From: CAYFVU01 sp964594775
GTDB taxonomy: Bacteria > Spirochaetota > Spirochaetia > DSM-16054 > Sediminispirochaetaceae
DNA length: 64,000 nt
Direction of reading: 5' to 3'
Assembly: GCA_964594775.1 (NCBI GenBank)
Contig: CAZQNO010000003.1
Location: 1 to 64,000 of the forward strand
Positions 55,234-62,511 of this stretch are shown piece by piece. Below the pieces are notes generated by a model that saw only the letters and a list, made by a program, of their open reading frames with translations, did no database searches and had not been told where the DNA came from. Made by a program: the position numbers and the translations under genes. The number at the start of each line of letters is the position of its first letter. The stretch's first letter is position 1.

Positions 55234-56513
55234 GTTTCGGAGAAAAAGACCACGATAAGAGGAGATGCATTTCTCTGCAGGACCACCTTGTCTTCGATGT
55301 CTTTCTCGGAGACGTACTCGAAGCTGAGTTTTTCTCCCTCGAGCCGGTAGAGAAAGACGATACCGGGACCTTGCGGTGCGGTAAAATCGAGACGAAGGGC
55401 ACCGTCGTAGCCTCCCGCTGTCTCCTCTCCAAGAAAATGATCGAAGAAGACCGTTCCTTCGCGGTAGTCCGAAGAGGGAATGATTCTGGGAACGAGGCGG
55501 TCGAAGCGCTCCCAGCGAAAATTCCCGCTTTCGGAGAAGGAGAGTTCACCGTAGGCATTGCTGGAAAAAACGGGGCCCGATTGGACGAGGCGGTCGAGCA
55601 GTTCCTTCCTCCGTTTCCGTTCCTCCTGCCGAATCTCGTCGATATTCTCCACGATAACGAAGCCCGGAGCGTAATTTACGTCGTCTTTCGTATAGATGAG
55701 GGTGATATGCGTATCGTCCTCTATCCGCAGCTCGAGACCGGCACCGGTAAAGAGGTAGGACCGCTCATTCTGCTTCTGTAGCTCTTTGTAGGAGAATTCG
55801 TGGCTGAAATCGAAGGTTTCGACTCTCAGTTGATTCTCTTCCGGGTCGGGAAAGAAGCCGTATTGGGAGGTGAACTTTTCCAGTTTTATGTGTCCCTGTT
55901 CCCGCATCATTTCATAGTCTATAGGACGGTAGATACGGGAAAGAACCCGCCTCACCTTCGACAGGTCCGGCCCTTCATCTTCGCTCGGTGCGGCTTGCGC
56001 ATCGAAGAGGTCGAGATAGTGGTCGAAGCAGTAACCCTGTACACCGTCCCGGGTGAGCACCCGATACCAATAGCCGTTATTAGCGCCGACGCTTACCTCC
56101 TCGCCGCTTCGTCCTAAAACTTTCAGCTCCTGTCCCTCCCTCAGCTTGTAGACTCTCTGAGAGCTAACCTCCGCTTCCTTGCGCACGGCGAGACCGTCTT
56201 TGAGGTTTTCGGCGAAAACGGTTCTATATTCGGCGTAGGCTTTGTAAAACTCCTCCGCCTTCTCCTTGCGATCGAAGAACTCGATCCGCCACCTGTCTAT
56301 CTCAATTTTTTCCGAACCCTCATCTGCGGTGACGGTGGAGGTCTCGTGGAGGGAACTGCTTTTTTCTATCGTGAGAAGACTTCCGGTTTCGATGACGGCT
56401 TCATTGGGAGAGAGCAGAAGAACGCCGTATCCTTCCGGCCCTATGCTGCAGCCGAAGAGCAGGAAGATAAAGAAATATATACCGCAGAGAATTGAGGAGC
56501 TTTTTCGAAACAT
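55230..56513 (-). CDS. lipoprotein with SH3b domain
   Basis: About 427 residues. Signal peptide with lipobox LFGC (SILCGIYFFIFLLFGCS). A bacterial SH3 domain (about 110-185) reads GLAVRKEAEVSSQRVYKLREGQELKVLGR ... YWYRVLTRDGVQGYCFDHYL. A C-terminal part of unknown fold (about 200-427) has repeated FxFS/FxWE beta signatures. SH3b domains usually bind peptidoglycan or peptides. The -10 (TATACA) ends right at the first ATG (56519), so that codon cannot be within the mRNA; the second ATG (56513) fits. It heads the string to ABC-F, maf and rpsB. Confidence 0.8.
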   Translation of the reverse strand: MFRKSSSILCGIYFFIFLLFGCSIGPEGYGVLLLSPNEAVIETGSLLTIEKSSSLHETSTVTADEGSEKIEIDRWRIEFFDRKEKAEEFYKAYAEYRTVFAENLKDGLAVRKEAEVSSQRVYKLREGQELKVLGRSGEEVSVGANNGYWYRVLTRDGVQGYCFDHYLDLFDAQAAPSEDEGPDLSKVRRVLSRIYRPIDYEMMREQGHIKLEKFTSQYGFFPDPEENQLRVETFDFSHEFSYKELQKQNERSYLFTGAGLELRIEDDTHITLIYTKDDVNYAPGFVIVENIDEIRQEERKRRKELLDRLVQSGPVFSSNAYGELSFSESGNFRWERFDRLVPRIIPSSDYREGTVFFDHFLGEETAGGYDGALRLDFTAPQGPGIVFLYRLEGEKLSFEYVSEKDIEDKVVLQRNASPLIVVFFSET

Positions 56514-56519
56514 ATTCAT

Positions 56520-56549
56520 TGTATAAAACGATTGCGGGGTGAGAGTCAA
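56520..56549 (-). promoter_or_regulatory. promoter of the SH3 lipoprotein-ABC-F-maf string
   Basis: Minus strand: -35 TTGACT at 56549-56544, an 18-nt spacer, -10 TATACA at 56525-56520. The ATG at 56513 begins 6 nt later, so the transcript should be leaderless. Confidence 0.6.
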
Positions 56550-56568
56550 TGTGAAAGGGAGTTTTCTG

Positions 56569-57432
56569 TTATTTGTAGACGACGGCGATCTTTCCCTCCG
56601 AAAGGAGCCGTATCGTCTGCTCCCTGGAGAGGAGAATATCGGAGTCGCCATTGGAGATGATGAGATCCGTCGAGCCGATGCCGAAGAGTGCCCGTGCTTT
56701 GCAGTAGAAGGGAACTTCGCCTACCCGTTCGGGGAGGCGGTCGATTTGATCGAAACTATAGTATCCGACGGCTCCCCATCTGCGCAGCTCCTTTGGCCGA
56801 ATCATCTCCTTGGAAAGAACGAGCTCCATCTCTTCGTTGAAAATACGCGGGAAAAATGCGGGTCTTAGGGTCGTCTGCCGGGTCGTTCCGTAAAGCGGCA
56901 GTTCCCTTTCTACATAGATCACGATTCCGGAGTAGGGACCTGAGGGCAAATACCGTAGAAGCGGTACAGGGAGGGCGGCGTCTCGGTGGGAGAAGAACAG
57001 AGCGATGATGTCGGGAAAGAGGGAGTAACGATATTTCACGCGGAATTCCGAATAATCCTTCGCATAGGCGGCTGAGCGGGATTCATAGCTTTCCGAAACC
57101 AGGCTGCTCAAGCCGACCGCCGCGCGCGGCTTTTCCTTGAGGAAGTCCTCCACGCTTTGTCGAGAGTCTATCCGAAGAGGATACATGGCATAGACGAATT
57201 CCGTACCCAGTCGCAGACTACTCTCTGTAATAAAGCTTTCCCGAAGTCGAGGAGATATTTTCACCTCATCCTCAATGGAAAAGATGAAGGTGAGCGCGAT
57301 TTCTCCGCCGCTCCAGTCTATCTCGAGTTCCGTTCGGTAGTCGCCCGGCACCTCTGCTTCGAGGGATAGGGGAGAGAAGAGCAGAACCATCGGCAGGAGT
57401 ATGCCGCATATGCGGGGAAAGCGGTGCTTCAT
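56569..57432 (-). CDS. periplasmic hypothetical protein
   Basis: 287 residues. A signal peptide (FPRICGILLPMVLLFSPLSLEA) is followed by a mixed alpha/beta domain with YRTELEIDWSGGEIALTFIF, FVYAMYPLRIDSRQSVEDFL, LPSGPYSGIVIYVERELPLYG and a C-terminal SGDSDILLS-like turn (ISNGDSDILLSREQTIRLL). There is no lipobox and I do not recognise the family. The longer frame upstream (to 57543) is inside the neighbouring gene and rejected. A GATAAT lies 7 nt before the ATG at 57432. It is followed by the SH3 lipoprotein, suggesting a common envelope task. Confidence 0.7.
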   Translation of the reverse strand: MKHRFPRICGILLPMVLLFSPLSLEAEVPGDYRTELEIDWSGGEIALTFIFSIEDEVKISPRLRESFITESSLRLGTEFVYAMYPLRIDSRQSVEDFLKEKPRAAVGLSSLVSESYESRSAAYAKDYSEFRVKYRYSLFPDIIALFFSHRDAALPVPLLRYLPSGPYSGIVIYVERELPLYGTTRQTTLRPAFFPRIFNEEMELVLSKEMIRPKELRRWGAVGYYSFDQIDRLPERVGEVPFYCKARALFGIGSTDLIISNGDSDILLSREQTIRLLSEGKIAVVYK

Positions 57433-57439
57433 CCTTCTT

Positions 57440-57460
57440 ATTATCGACAGAAACGTTTCT
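57440..57460 (-). promoter_or_regulatory. weak promoter with palindromic spacer before the periplasmic protein gene
   Basis: Minus strand GATAAT at 57445-57440, 7 nt before the ATG at 57432. A perfect 12-nt palindrome AGAAACGTTTCT at 57449-57460 fills the spacer. The -35 (GTGAAC, 17-nt spacer) is poor. A bound regulator at the palindrome could repress or twist the promoter. Confidence 0.35.
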
Positions 57461-57502
57461 TCGTTCACGTTTGGAGAATAAATATTTGAACTGTCGCGGC
57501 GG

Positions 57503-58615
57503 CTAATCGGGAAAACGGCTTCCCGCAAATGGTTTTTCACCAAAATAGATGCCTCCCCACTCCCACTGCCCGTGTATGTCCGGATCCGAGGGCAGATATA
57601 CCCGTCGAAAATAGAGATACCAGGTTTTGATTCTATAAGACCATCCCCAGGTTTTTAGATAGGCCTCCTGAGCGTTGGAATCCAGGTCGAGGTCGACGGA
57701 ATAGTGTATCCGTCTGTTGAGAAAGGTGTGGAGGCCCTCTAAAAAGTTGAGGTTCGCATCGATCATCTCCTCTTCCCATGATACGGCGAAGAAGTTGACC
57801 TTGGCGCGGTACCGGCTCAACAGAGCGCTGTTTCTCGTTCTTATCGCGTATTTGATCGTATTTACCAGGTCTTCGAGACTCTCCATCGTCCACGTCTTGT
57901 CTCTATAGTCGTAGAACTCGATCATGGTGCGAATCTGTTCCTGGGCGTTTGGTGCCCCTTCGACTTCCGCTCCGGGATAGTTGAGAAAATTACGGTATGC
58001 CTGTATGGCCAGATCCCATTCTCCCAGTTCTTCGTAGGTGCGCGCCAGATGATAATAGGTCGACCCCATCTCGATTTCCTCTCCGAATCGGGAGATGAGA
58101 TTCTTGTAATAGTTGACTTTGAGTTCCGGGTCGCTCACCAGCTTAATGAGATTCTTTAGACAGACGAAGTGAATCGACATGTTCTCGACGGCGAGGTCGG
58201 GATAATTTTTTAGAATTCGTTCGAAGTAGTGAACGGCGAAGGGTTCGGCTCCCGCTGCCAAGTAATTCCGCGCAACAATGAGGAGATAATAACCGTTAAA
58301 GGGATCGCTGTGGTGAGACTCTACATAGGTGCTGAGAAAGAGATTCAGCAGCGTATCCTTTTGTTCCGCGTGGAGTATCTTGGTGATTTCGCGGATGATG
58401 ATGAAACGTGTCTCCGGATTCGCGGGTTCGGACTCGAGATCGGAGAAGAGACGTGTCAGCTCCTTCCTCTGCTCTTCGTTACCGATGAGGTATATCTCGG
58501 AGGCCGGCGAGATACGGGGTCCCTCGTTGCGGCAGCCGATGTAGATAAAAATCACCGAAAAAAGTACCAGGATGCCGATAATACTAATCTGACGAAGTTT
58601 TGTGATGTCGTTCAT
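57503..58615 (-). CDS. lipoprotein with helical (TPR-like) repeats
   Basis: 370 residues. Signal peptide with lipobox IYIGC (SIIGILVLFSVIFIYIGC). The body is alpha-helical: NGYYLLIVARNYLAAGAEPFAVHYFERIL and TYYHLARTYEELGEWDLAIQAYRNFL are clear TPR-type helical hairpins (about 120-240). Then comes a C-terminal WGWSYRIKTWYLYFRRVYLP region and a short end. TPR lipoproteins often hold cell-envelope complexes together. The start at ATG 58615 is 11 nt after a TACATT -10. The gene diverges from another TPR lipoprotein, sharing the promoter region. Function unknown. Confidence 0.75.
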   Translation of the reverse strand: MNDITKLRQISIIGILVLFSVIFIYIGCRNEGPRISPASEIYLIGNEEQRKELTRLFSDLESEPANPETRFIIIREITKILHAEQKDTLLNLFLSTYVESHHSDPFNGYYLLIVARNYLAAGAEPFAVHYFERILKNYPDLAVENMSIHFVCLKNLIKLVSDPELKVNYYKNLISRFGEEIEMGSTYYHLARTYEELGEWDLAIQAYRNFLNYPGAEVEGAPNAQEQIRTMIEFYDYRDKTWTMESLEDLVNTIKYAIRTRNSALLSRYRAKVNFFAVSWEEEMIDANLNFLEGLHTFLNRRIHYSVDLDLDSNAQEAYLKTWGWSYRIKTWYLYFRRVYLPSDPDIHGQWEWGGIYFGEKPFAGSRFPD

Positions 58616-58626
58616 TCGTTTTGTGG

Positions 58627-58655
58627 AATGTAGCACAGCCCCGACGGGTTTGCAA
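58627..58655 (-). promoter_or_regulatory. promoter of the 58615 lipoprotein gene
   Basis: Minus strand: -35 TTGCAA at 58655-58650, a 17-nt spacer, -10 TACATT at 58632-58627, then 11 nt to the ATG. The -35 hexamer is self-complementary and is used again by the divergent promoter. Confidence 0.5.
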
Positions 58656-58677
58656 GAGAAGGACCTTTTGTTACACT
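58650..58677 (+). promoter_or_regulatory. promoter of the 58702 TPR lipoprotein gene
   Basis: -35 TTGCAA at 58650-58655 (the same six bases as the minus-strand -35), a 16-nt spacer, -10 TACACT at 58672-58677, leader about 18 nt. Confidence 0.5.
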
Positions 58678-58701
58678 TCATTCACGGAGTTATCGGGAAG
58701 G

Positions 58702-60366
58702 GTGAAAAATTATCAGGTAGTGACTCTCATCGCTGTTCTTCTATTTTCCGCCTGTGCCGGTAAGCAGGTAGAGAAACGGGAAATAGATCCGCTACAGGAA
58801 AAAATACGTCAAAGGGCTCTCGCTTTTGAGCAAGCCCGGGAGGCGGTAGCGATGGGAAGCCCCGCGGCAATCGATCGGGGGCTAAAACTGCTGGAAGAGA
58901 CGGGCGTGCGGGAGACCGAAAGAGGCAGCGAATTGGCCTACGCGGCTCTCGCGATCCGAAGGATTGTTTTCCCCTATCTCGAAGATATCGAATACCCGGT
59001 AAGCCTTCCGTCGGCGAGCGTGTACACGCGTATCGTTAAGATGCTCGAAGAGGGTTTTTATCCGGAACTAAACAATGAAAACACCACGTTCATTACCCTC
59101 CTCATGGCTTCACTTACCCTTATCACGGGTGAAGCAGAACAGAAAAACAGAGCGGAGGAGACGGCGGTGCAGCTGGTAGAGGTAAACCCCGCATCACTTT
59201 TAGCCCGCTACCTGCGAGCTCTGGTGTACAGAAGGAATGGGGATATCTTTGCCGCCCTCGATAGTTTCATGGAGATAGCGGAAGAGGATTCTTCCTTTTA
59301 CCCCGCTCTGCTCGGAATTGTGGAGATCTGTGAAAAGAGGGGCCGGCCCGTCTCGGCCCTTCCCTCCCTTGAAGAACTGCTGGAGCGCTTTCCCAGAAAA
59401 TCGGAGGTGCTTTTTTACGGATCACGCCTGTTAATCTCTGTTGCCGAATATCAAAGGGCCGATGCCTTGCTTTCCGGGGCGATTTCCCTCTTTCCGGAGG
59501 ACGAAGAGTTTTTACTTATCCGTCTTGTTTTGCTTGAACGACTTGGGAACCTGGATAAAGCCGAGCGTCTTCTCCGGGCGATAGAGAGTGGACCGGGAGA
59601 GCGCTTCGAAACTCTTCTCGTTCGCGGGCGTATCGCATTAAGAGAGGGGAGATATCAGGAGGCGGAGTTGTCGGCCAGACGGGCGATGGAGGACTACGGG
59701 GACCGCTATGAGGCTGCCTTGCTTCTTTCGCAGCTGCTCTTTTTCCGGGAGCGGGGAGAGGAGGCCTATACGCTGCTGAAGACGGCATGGGAAGAGAATC
59801 CGTGGAACATGGAAATTCTTCGTGCCCTTCTCGATGTCGGTCTCGCTCAAGAACAGTGGCAGGAAAGTGAAGGGTATCTCAGGCAGCTCTTAGACTATGC
59901 GCCGCAGAGCTTCGAGATTCTCCGGCAGGCCGTACGATTTTTCCGGGATTCCGGAAAAATCGAAAAGGCCGTCTCCCATGCCGAAGAGATGGTCAGCTTG
60001 TATACCGACAGAATTCCCGCCGTTACGGTGTATCTCGAGCTTCTCATTTCATCGGGGAGAAGCGAGGAGGCGCGGCGTTATATCGAAGGACGTTTGGCCG
60101 TGAGTACGTCTGCGGAAATGCGGAGTCTGCTCTATTACTTTCGCAGCGAGGTAGAGGAGGGAGTCGATCGGCAGATAGAGAGCCTTCAGTCGGCGCTCTT
60201 CGAGAATATGCAAAATATAAGGGCCCTGATCAAGATTGCCGACCTGTATGAAGGGAAGGAAGAGTTGGATAAGGCCGCACGCTACCTCCGCCAAGCGGTG
60301 GCGGCGCGACCTAATAACGAGGAGCTGCGGTTCAGGTTGCGGCGCTTGGAGATGAGAACGGAGTAA
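58702..60366 (+). CDS. TPR-repeat lipoprotein
   Basis: 554 residues from a GTG at 58702; the frame runs back to 58621, but those codons precede a clear signal peptide and the promoter. Lipobox LFSAC (VVTLIAVLLFSACAG). About ten TPR-like hairpins follow, for example ARYLRALVYRRNGDIFAALDSFMEI, ALLGIVEICEKRGRPVSALPSLEELL, YEAALLLSQLLFFRERGEEAYTLLKTAW and RALIKIADLYEGKEELDKAARYLRQAV. It is a long superhelical scaffold anchored in a membrane facing the periplasm. The divergent neighbour at 57503-58615 is of the same general type. No enzymatic motif is present. Confidence 0.82.
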   Translation: MKNYQVVTLIAVLLFSACAGKQVEKREIDPLQEKIRQRALAFEQAREAVAMGSPAAIDRGLKLLEETGVRETERGSELAYAALAIRRIVFPYLEDIEYPVSLPSASVYTRIVKMLEEGFYPELNNENTTFITLLMASLTLITGEAEQKNRAEETAVQLVEVNPASLLARYLRALVYRRNGDIFAALDSFMEIAEEDSSFYPALLGIVEICEKRGRPVSALPSLEELLERFPRKSEVLFYGSRLLISVAEYQRADALLSGAISLFPEDEEFLLIRLVLLERLGNLDKAERLLRAIESGPGERFETLLVRGRIALREGRYQEAELSARRAMEDYGDRYEAALLLSQLLFFRERGEEAYTLLKTAWEENPWNMEILRALLDVGLAQEQWQESEGYLRQLLDYAPQSFEILRQAVRFFRDSGKIEKAVSHAEEMVSLYTDRIPAVTVYLELLISSGRSEEARRYIEGRLAVSTSAEMRSLLYYFRSEVEEGVDRQIESLQSALFENMQNIRALIKIADLYEGKEELDKAARYLRQAVAARPNNEELRFRLRRLEMRTE

Positions 60367-60431
60367 TATGTGGTGCGTGAGAGGATGCGGCGGCAGTGGG
60401 GAAGAGAGACGGGAACGGGCGGGCTGCCGGA

Positions 60432-62504
60432 TTATCGGCGGGGCATGTCCTCTCTCCCGATGAAGAGGGAGTTTTTCCATCTTTTCACGTAGCTTATCTT
60501 GCCGACGGGAATTGTCTCCGCCTCACCGTGGGGAAGACTGAATCCGTGGAGATAGAGCTCTTTTTCTCCTCGCACGAGTCTTTGCGGGCGCAGGAGCATG
60601 CGCTTCGGTTTTCCCGCCTGCATGCGGAGGATGATCTCCAGTAGTTCGAAGTCTTTGGAAACGGACTCTTCGATGATTCGCACCTTTCCCGTATAGTCTA
60701 GTCCCCTGGCTTCGGTGAGTTCGTCTTCGATAAGATGGGCTCCCACCTGTTCGGAAAAGAGTATCAGTTTGTGCTCTATATAGCCGGCAATCTCCCTGCG
60801 GCTCTTCTCGGGAAGTTTTCGGTTCTCCATTGTCGAGTGCAGGCTCTCCTTGAGCTCCCTTCCCGATGCCATGGCGGCGTTTTTCTCCTGCGGCGAGGCA
60901 TCTCTCCGATAGCGGAGCTGGGGAGAGAGAGGGAGAGCCGGTTCTTCCTCGGGGGGAAGGGGAGAGGATCTCTCCATCTCTCTCTCCCGTGCACGGCGAA
61001 TGGGGGGGAGGGGATCGATTCCGCTCTTCTCCAGAATGCTCCTCCATTGCTCGGTGGAATCGGGCTCCAGAAGGTAGAGGCCCCTGCCGAAGGACTGGAG
61101 CAGATACGGCTGCAGGGCCGGACTATGTTCGACCAGATGAGCCCTTTCTTCGTCGACCTTGAGGATGATACCTTCAAAGAGAGCTATCCCGGAAAATGCC
61201 TGCTCCCAGGTGCGGAGCGTCATTTTTATGTTATGGGGTACGTCTCTGCCGGAAGTTCTTTCGATAAAACTCGTCACTTTTTCGTAGCTGAAGCGGCTGC
61301 TGCGGGCCCGGGTAAAGGATTCCTTCGTGAGCTCGAAGCGGGGATACACGTCGAAGCCCCGGATATCGAAGAGTTCGCCTATGAGGATGCCGGTAGAAAA
61401 GGGGACGGGAGGGCTGACGGTTACGGAAAAGTCGGGCTGAATCATCAGTGACATGCTATGCTCGGCCGAGTTCATGATCTCGAGGATTCTCGGGGAGAGG
61501 GAGTAAACGTCGCCGTGTCGTTCAAAGATGCCGGCATTGTATAATTCTTCCGGTGAGGGGCCGTGAAGCGGCACCGAATGGCCGCCTCGGAGGGACTCAA
61601 TGCGGAGAAAACGGCGAAGTCCCTGTTCACCATAGCGGCTCACCGGCTCCAGCTCCGCAATAAGGGAACGGATGAGACCTGCCCTGTGGGAAAGTAGTGC
61701 CGGGGAAAGCTTCTTCAAGACCGAAAGATTGCCGGTCTCCTCCGGAGGCATACAGGCGGCCGCCCAAATTCTGCAGAGCCGTTCGCTTCTTTCAAATTGA
61801 GAGAAGCGGTCTATCTCCCTTTGCTGCAAAAAAAGGGAATCCTTATGCTTTTCAACCAGACCGAGACGGACCGCACTAGCGAAGAGACGGGCAAGGCCCC
61901 GTTCGGTATGCTCCTCGGGAAAAACACGCAGTAAATGGGCGAGACTCCGCTTTTTCAGTTCACCGTTACGCTTCAGGGGCCTTTCTTCAATGTGCAGAAA
62001 GGCGAGAATGTTCCAAAGAAGGGTTTCCGAAAAGGGGAGGGCCGTTTCCGTTTTTCCTCTTTTTTCATCCTCCTCGGCTTCTCTGCTCTCGAAAAGGATG
62101 CCTCTGCTGAGGACACGTTTCCTCAGTTCCGTCTTCAAAAATGGATTGAGGGCCAATCCCCCGTCCGAACTTCTTTGATAGATGAGAAGGCGTTCCTGCA
62201 GATTGCGAATCCTCCCGTAAAAGGAAAAATAATCCATCTCCTCTTCGAAGATTTCATAGAGTTCGGTGAGTTTCGGTCCTTCGAGAAGATCGACGGCGGT
62301 AAGAAAGATCGTATCCGCATCGTCGATGAGCGAACAAATGCGGCTAAGGGTTTCTTCCTGAGCGAGGAAGGAAATGATCCTCTCGACCAGGGCCGGCTTA
62401 TGAAATGGTGTGCGCAGCTGACCGAGGTAGACTCTCATGATCGAAAAGAAGAGCTCATCGGGAAGTTCGATCATCCCCTTTTTCCAATCAGCTATCTCCG
62501 TCAT
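60432..62504 (-). CDS. helicase-associated protein (Helicase_C_3 / WYL-like), XPB partner
   Basis: 690 residues, soluble. The N-terminal third is helical with winged-helix character (LPDELFFSIMRVYLGQLRTPFHKPALVERIISFLAQEE). The middle has HSMSLMIQPDFSVTVSPPVPFSTGILIGELFDIRGFDVYPRFELTKESFTRA (about 360-410), the Helicase_C_3 (PF13625) signature of proteins found beside XPB in actinobacteria. The last about 90 residues (GLDYTGKVRIIEESVSKDFELLEIIL ... PQRLVRGEKELYLHGFSLPHGEAETIPVGKISYV) resemble a WYL-type beta module. It lies 7 nt after the XPB gene on the same transcript. No nuclease motif was found. Confidence 0.72.
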   Translation of the reverse strand: MTEIADWKKGMIELPDELFFSIMRVYLGQLRTPFHKPALVERIISFLAQEETLSRICSLIDDADTIFLTAVDLLEGPKLTELYEIFEEEMDYFSFYGRIRNLQERLLIYQRSSDGGLALNPFLKTELRKRVLSRGILFESREAEEDEKRGKTETALPFSETLLWNILAFLHIEERPLKRNGELKKRSLAHLLRVFPEEHTERGLARLFASAVRLGLVEKHKDSLFLQQREIDRFSQFERSERLCRIWAAACMPPEETGNLSVLKKLSPALLSHRAGLIRSLIAELEPVSRYGEQGLRRFLRIESLRGGHSVPLHGPSPEELYNAGIFERHGDVYSLSPRILEIMNSAEHSMSLMIQPDFSVTVSPPVPFSTGILIGELFDIRGFDVYPRFELTKESFTRARSSRFSYEKVTSFIERTSGRDVPHNIKMTLRTWEQAFSGIALFEGIILKVDEERAHLVEHSPALQPYLLQSFGRGLYLLEPDSTEQWRSILEKSGIDPLPPIRRAREREMERSSPLPPEEEPALPLSPQLRYRRDASPQEKNAAMASGRELKESLHSTMENRKLPEKSRREIAGYIEHKLILFSEQVGAHLIEDELTEARGLDYTGKVRIIEESVSKDFELLEIILRMQAGKPKRMLLRPQRLVRGEKELYLHGFSLPHGEAETIPVGKISYVKRWKNSLFIGREDMPRR

Positions 62505-62511
62505 TGAATCC

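Noticed and set aside
60367..60431. Terminator between the TPR lipoprotein and helicase-associated genes
   Set aside because: A CGGCAG/CTGCCG pair exists but with a 26-nt loop and no T-tract.
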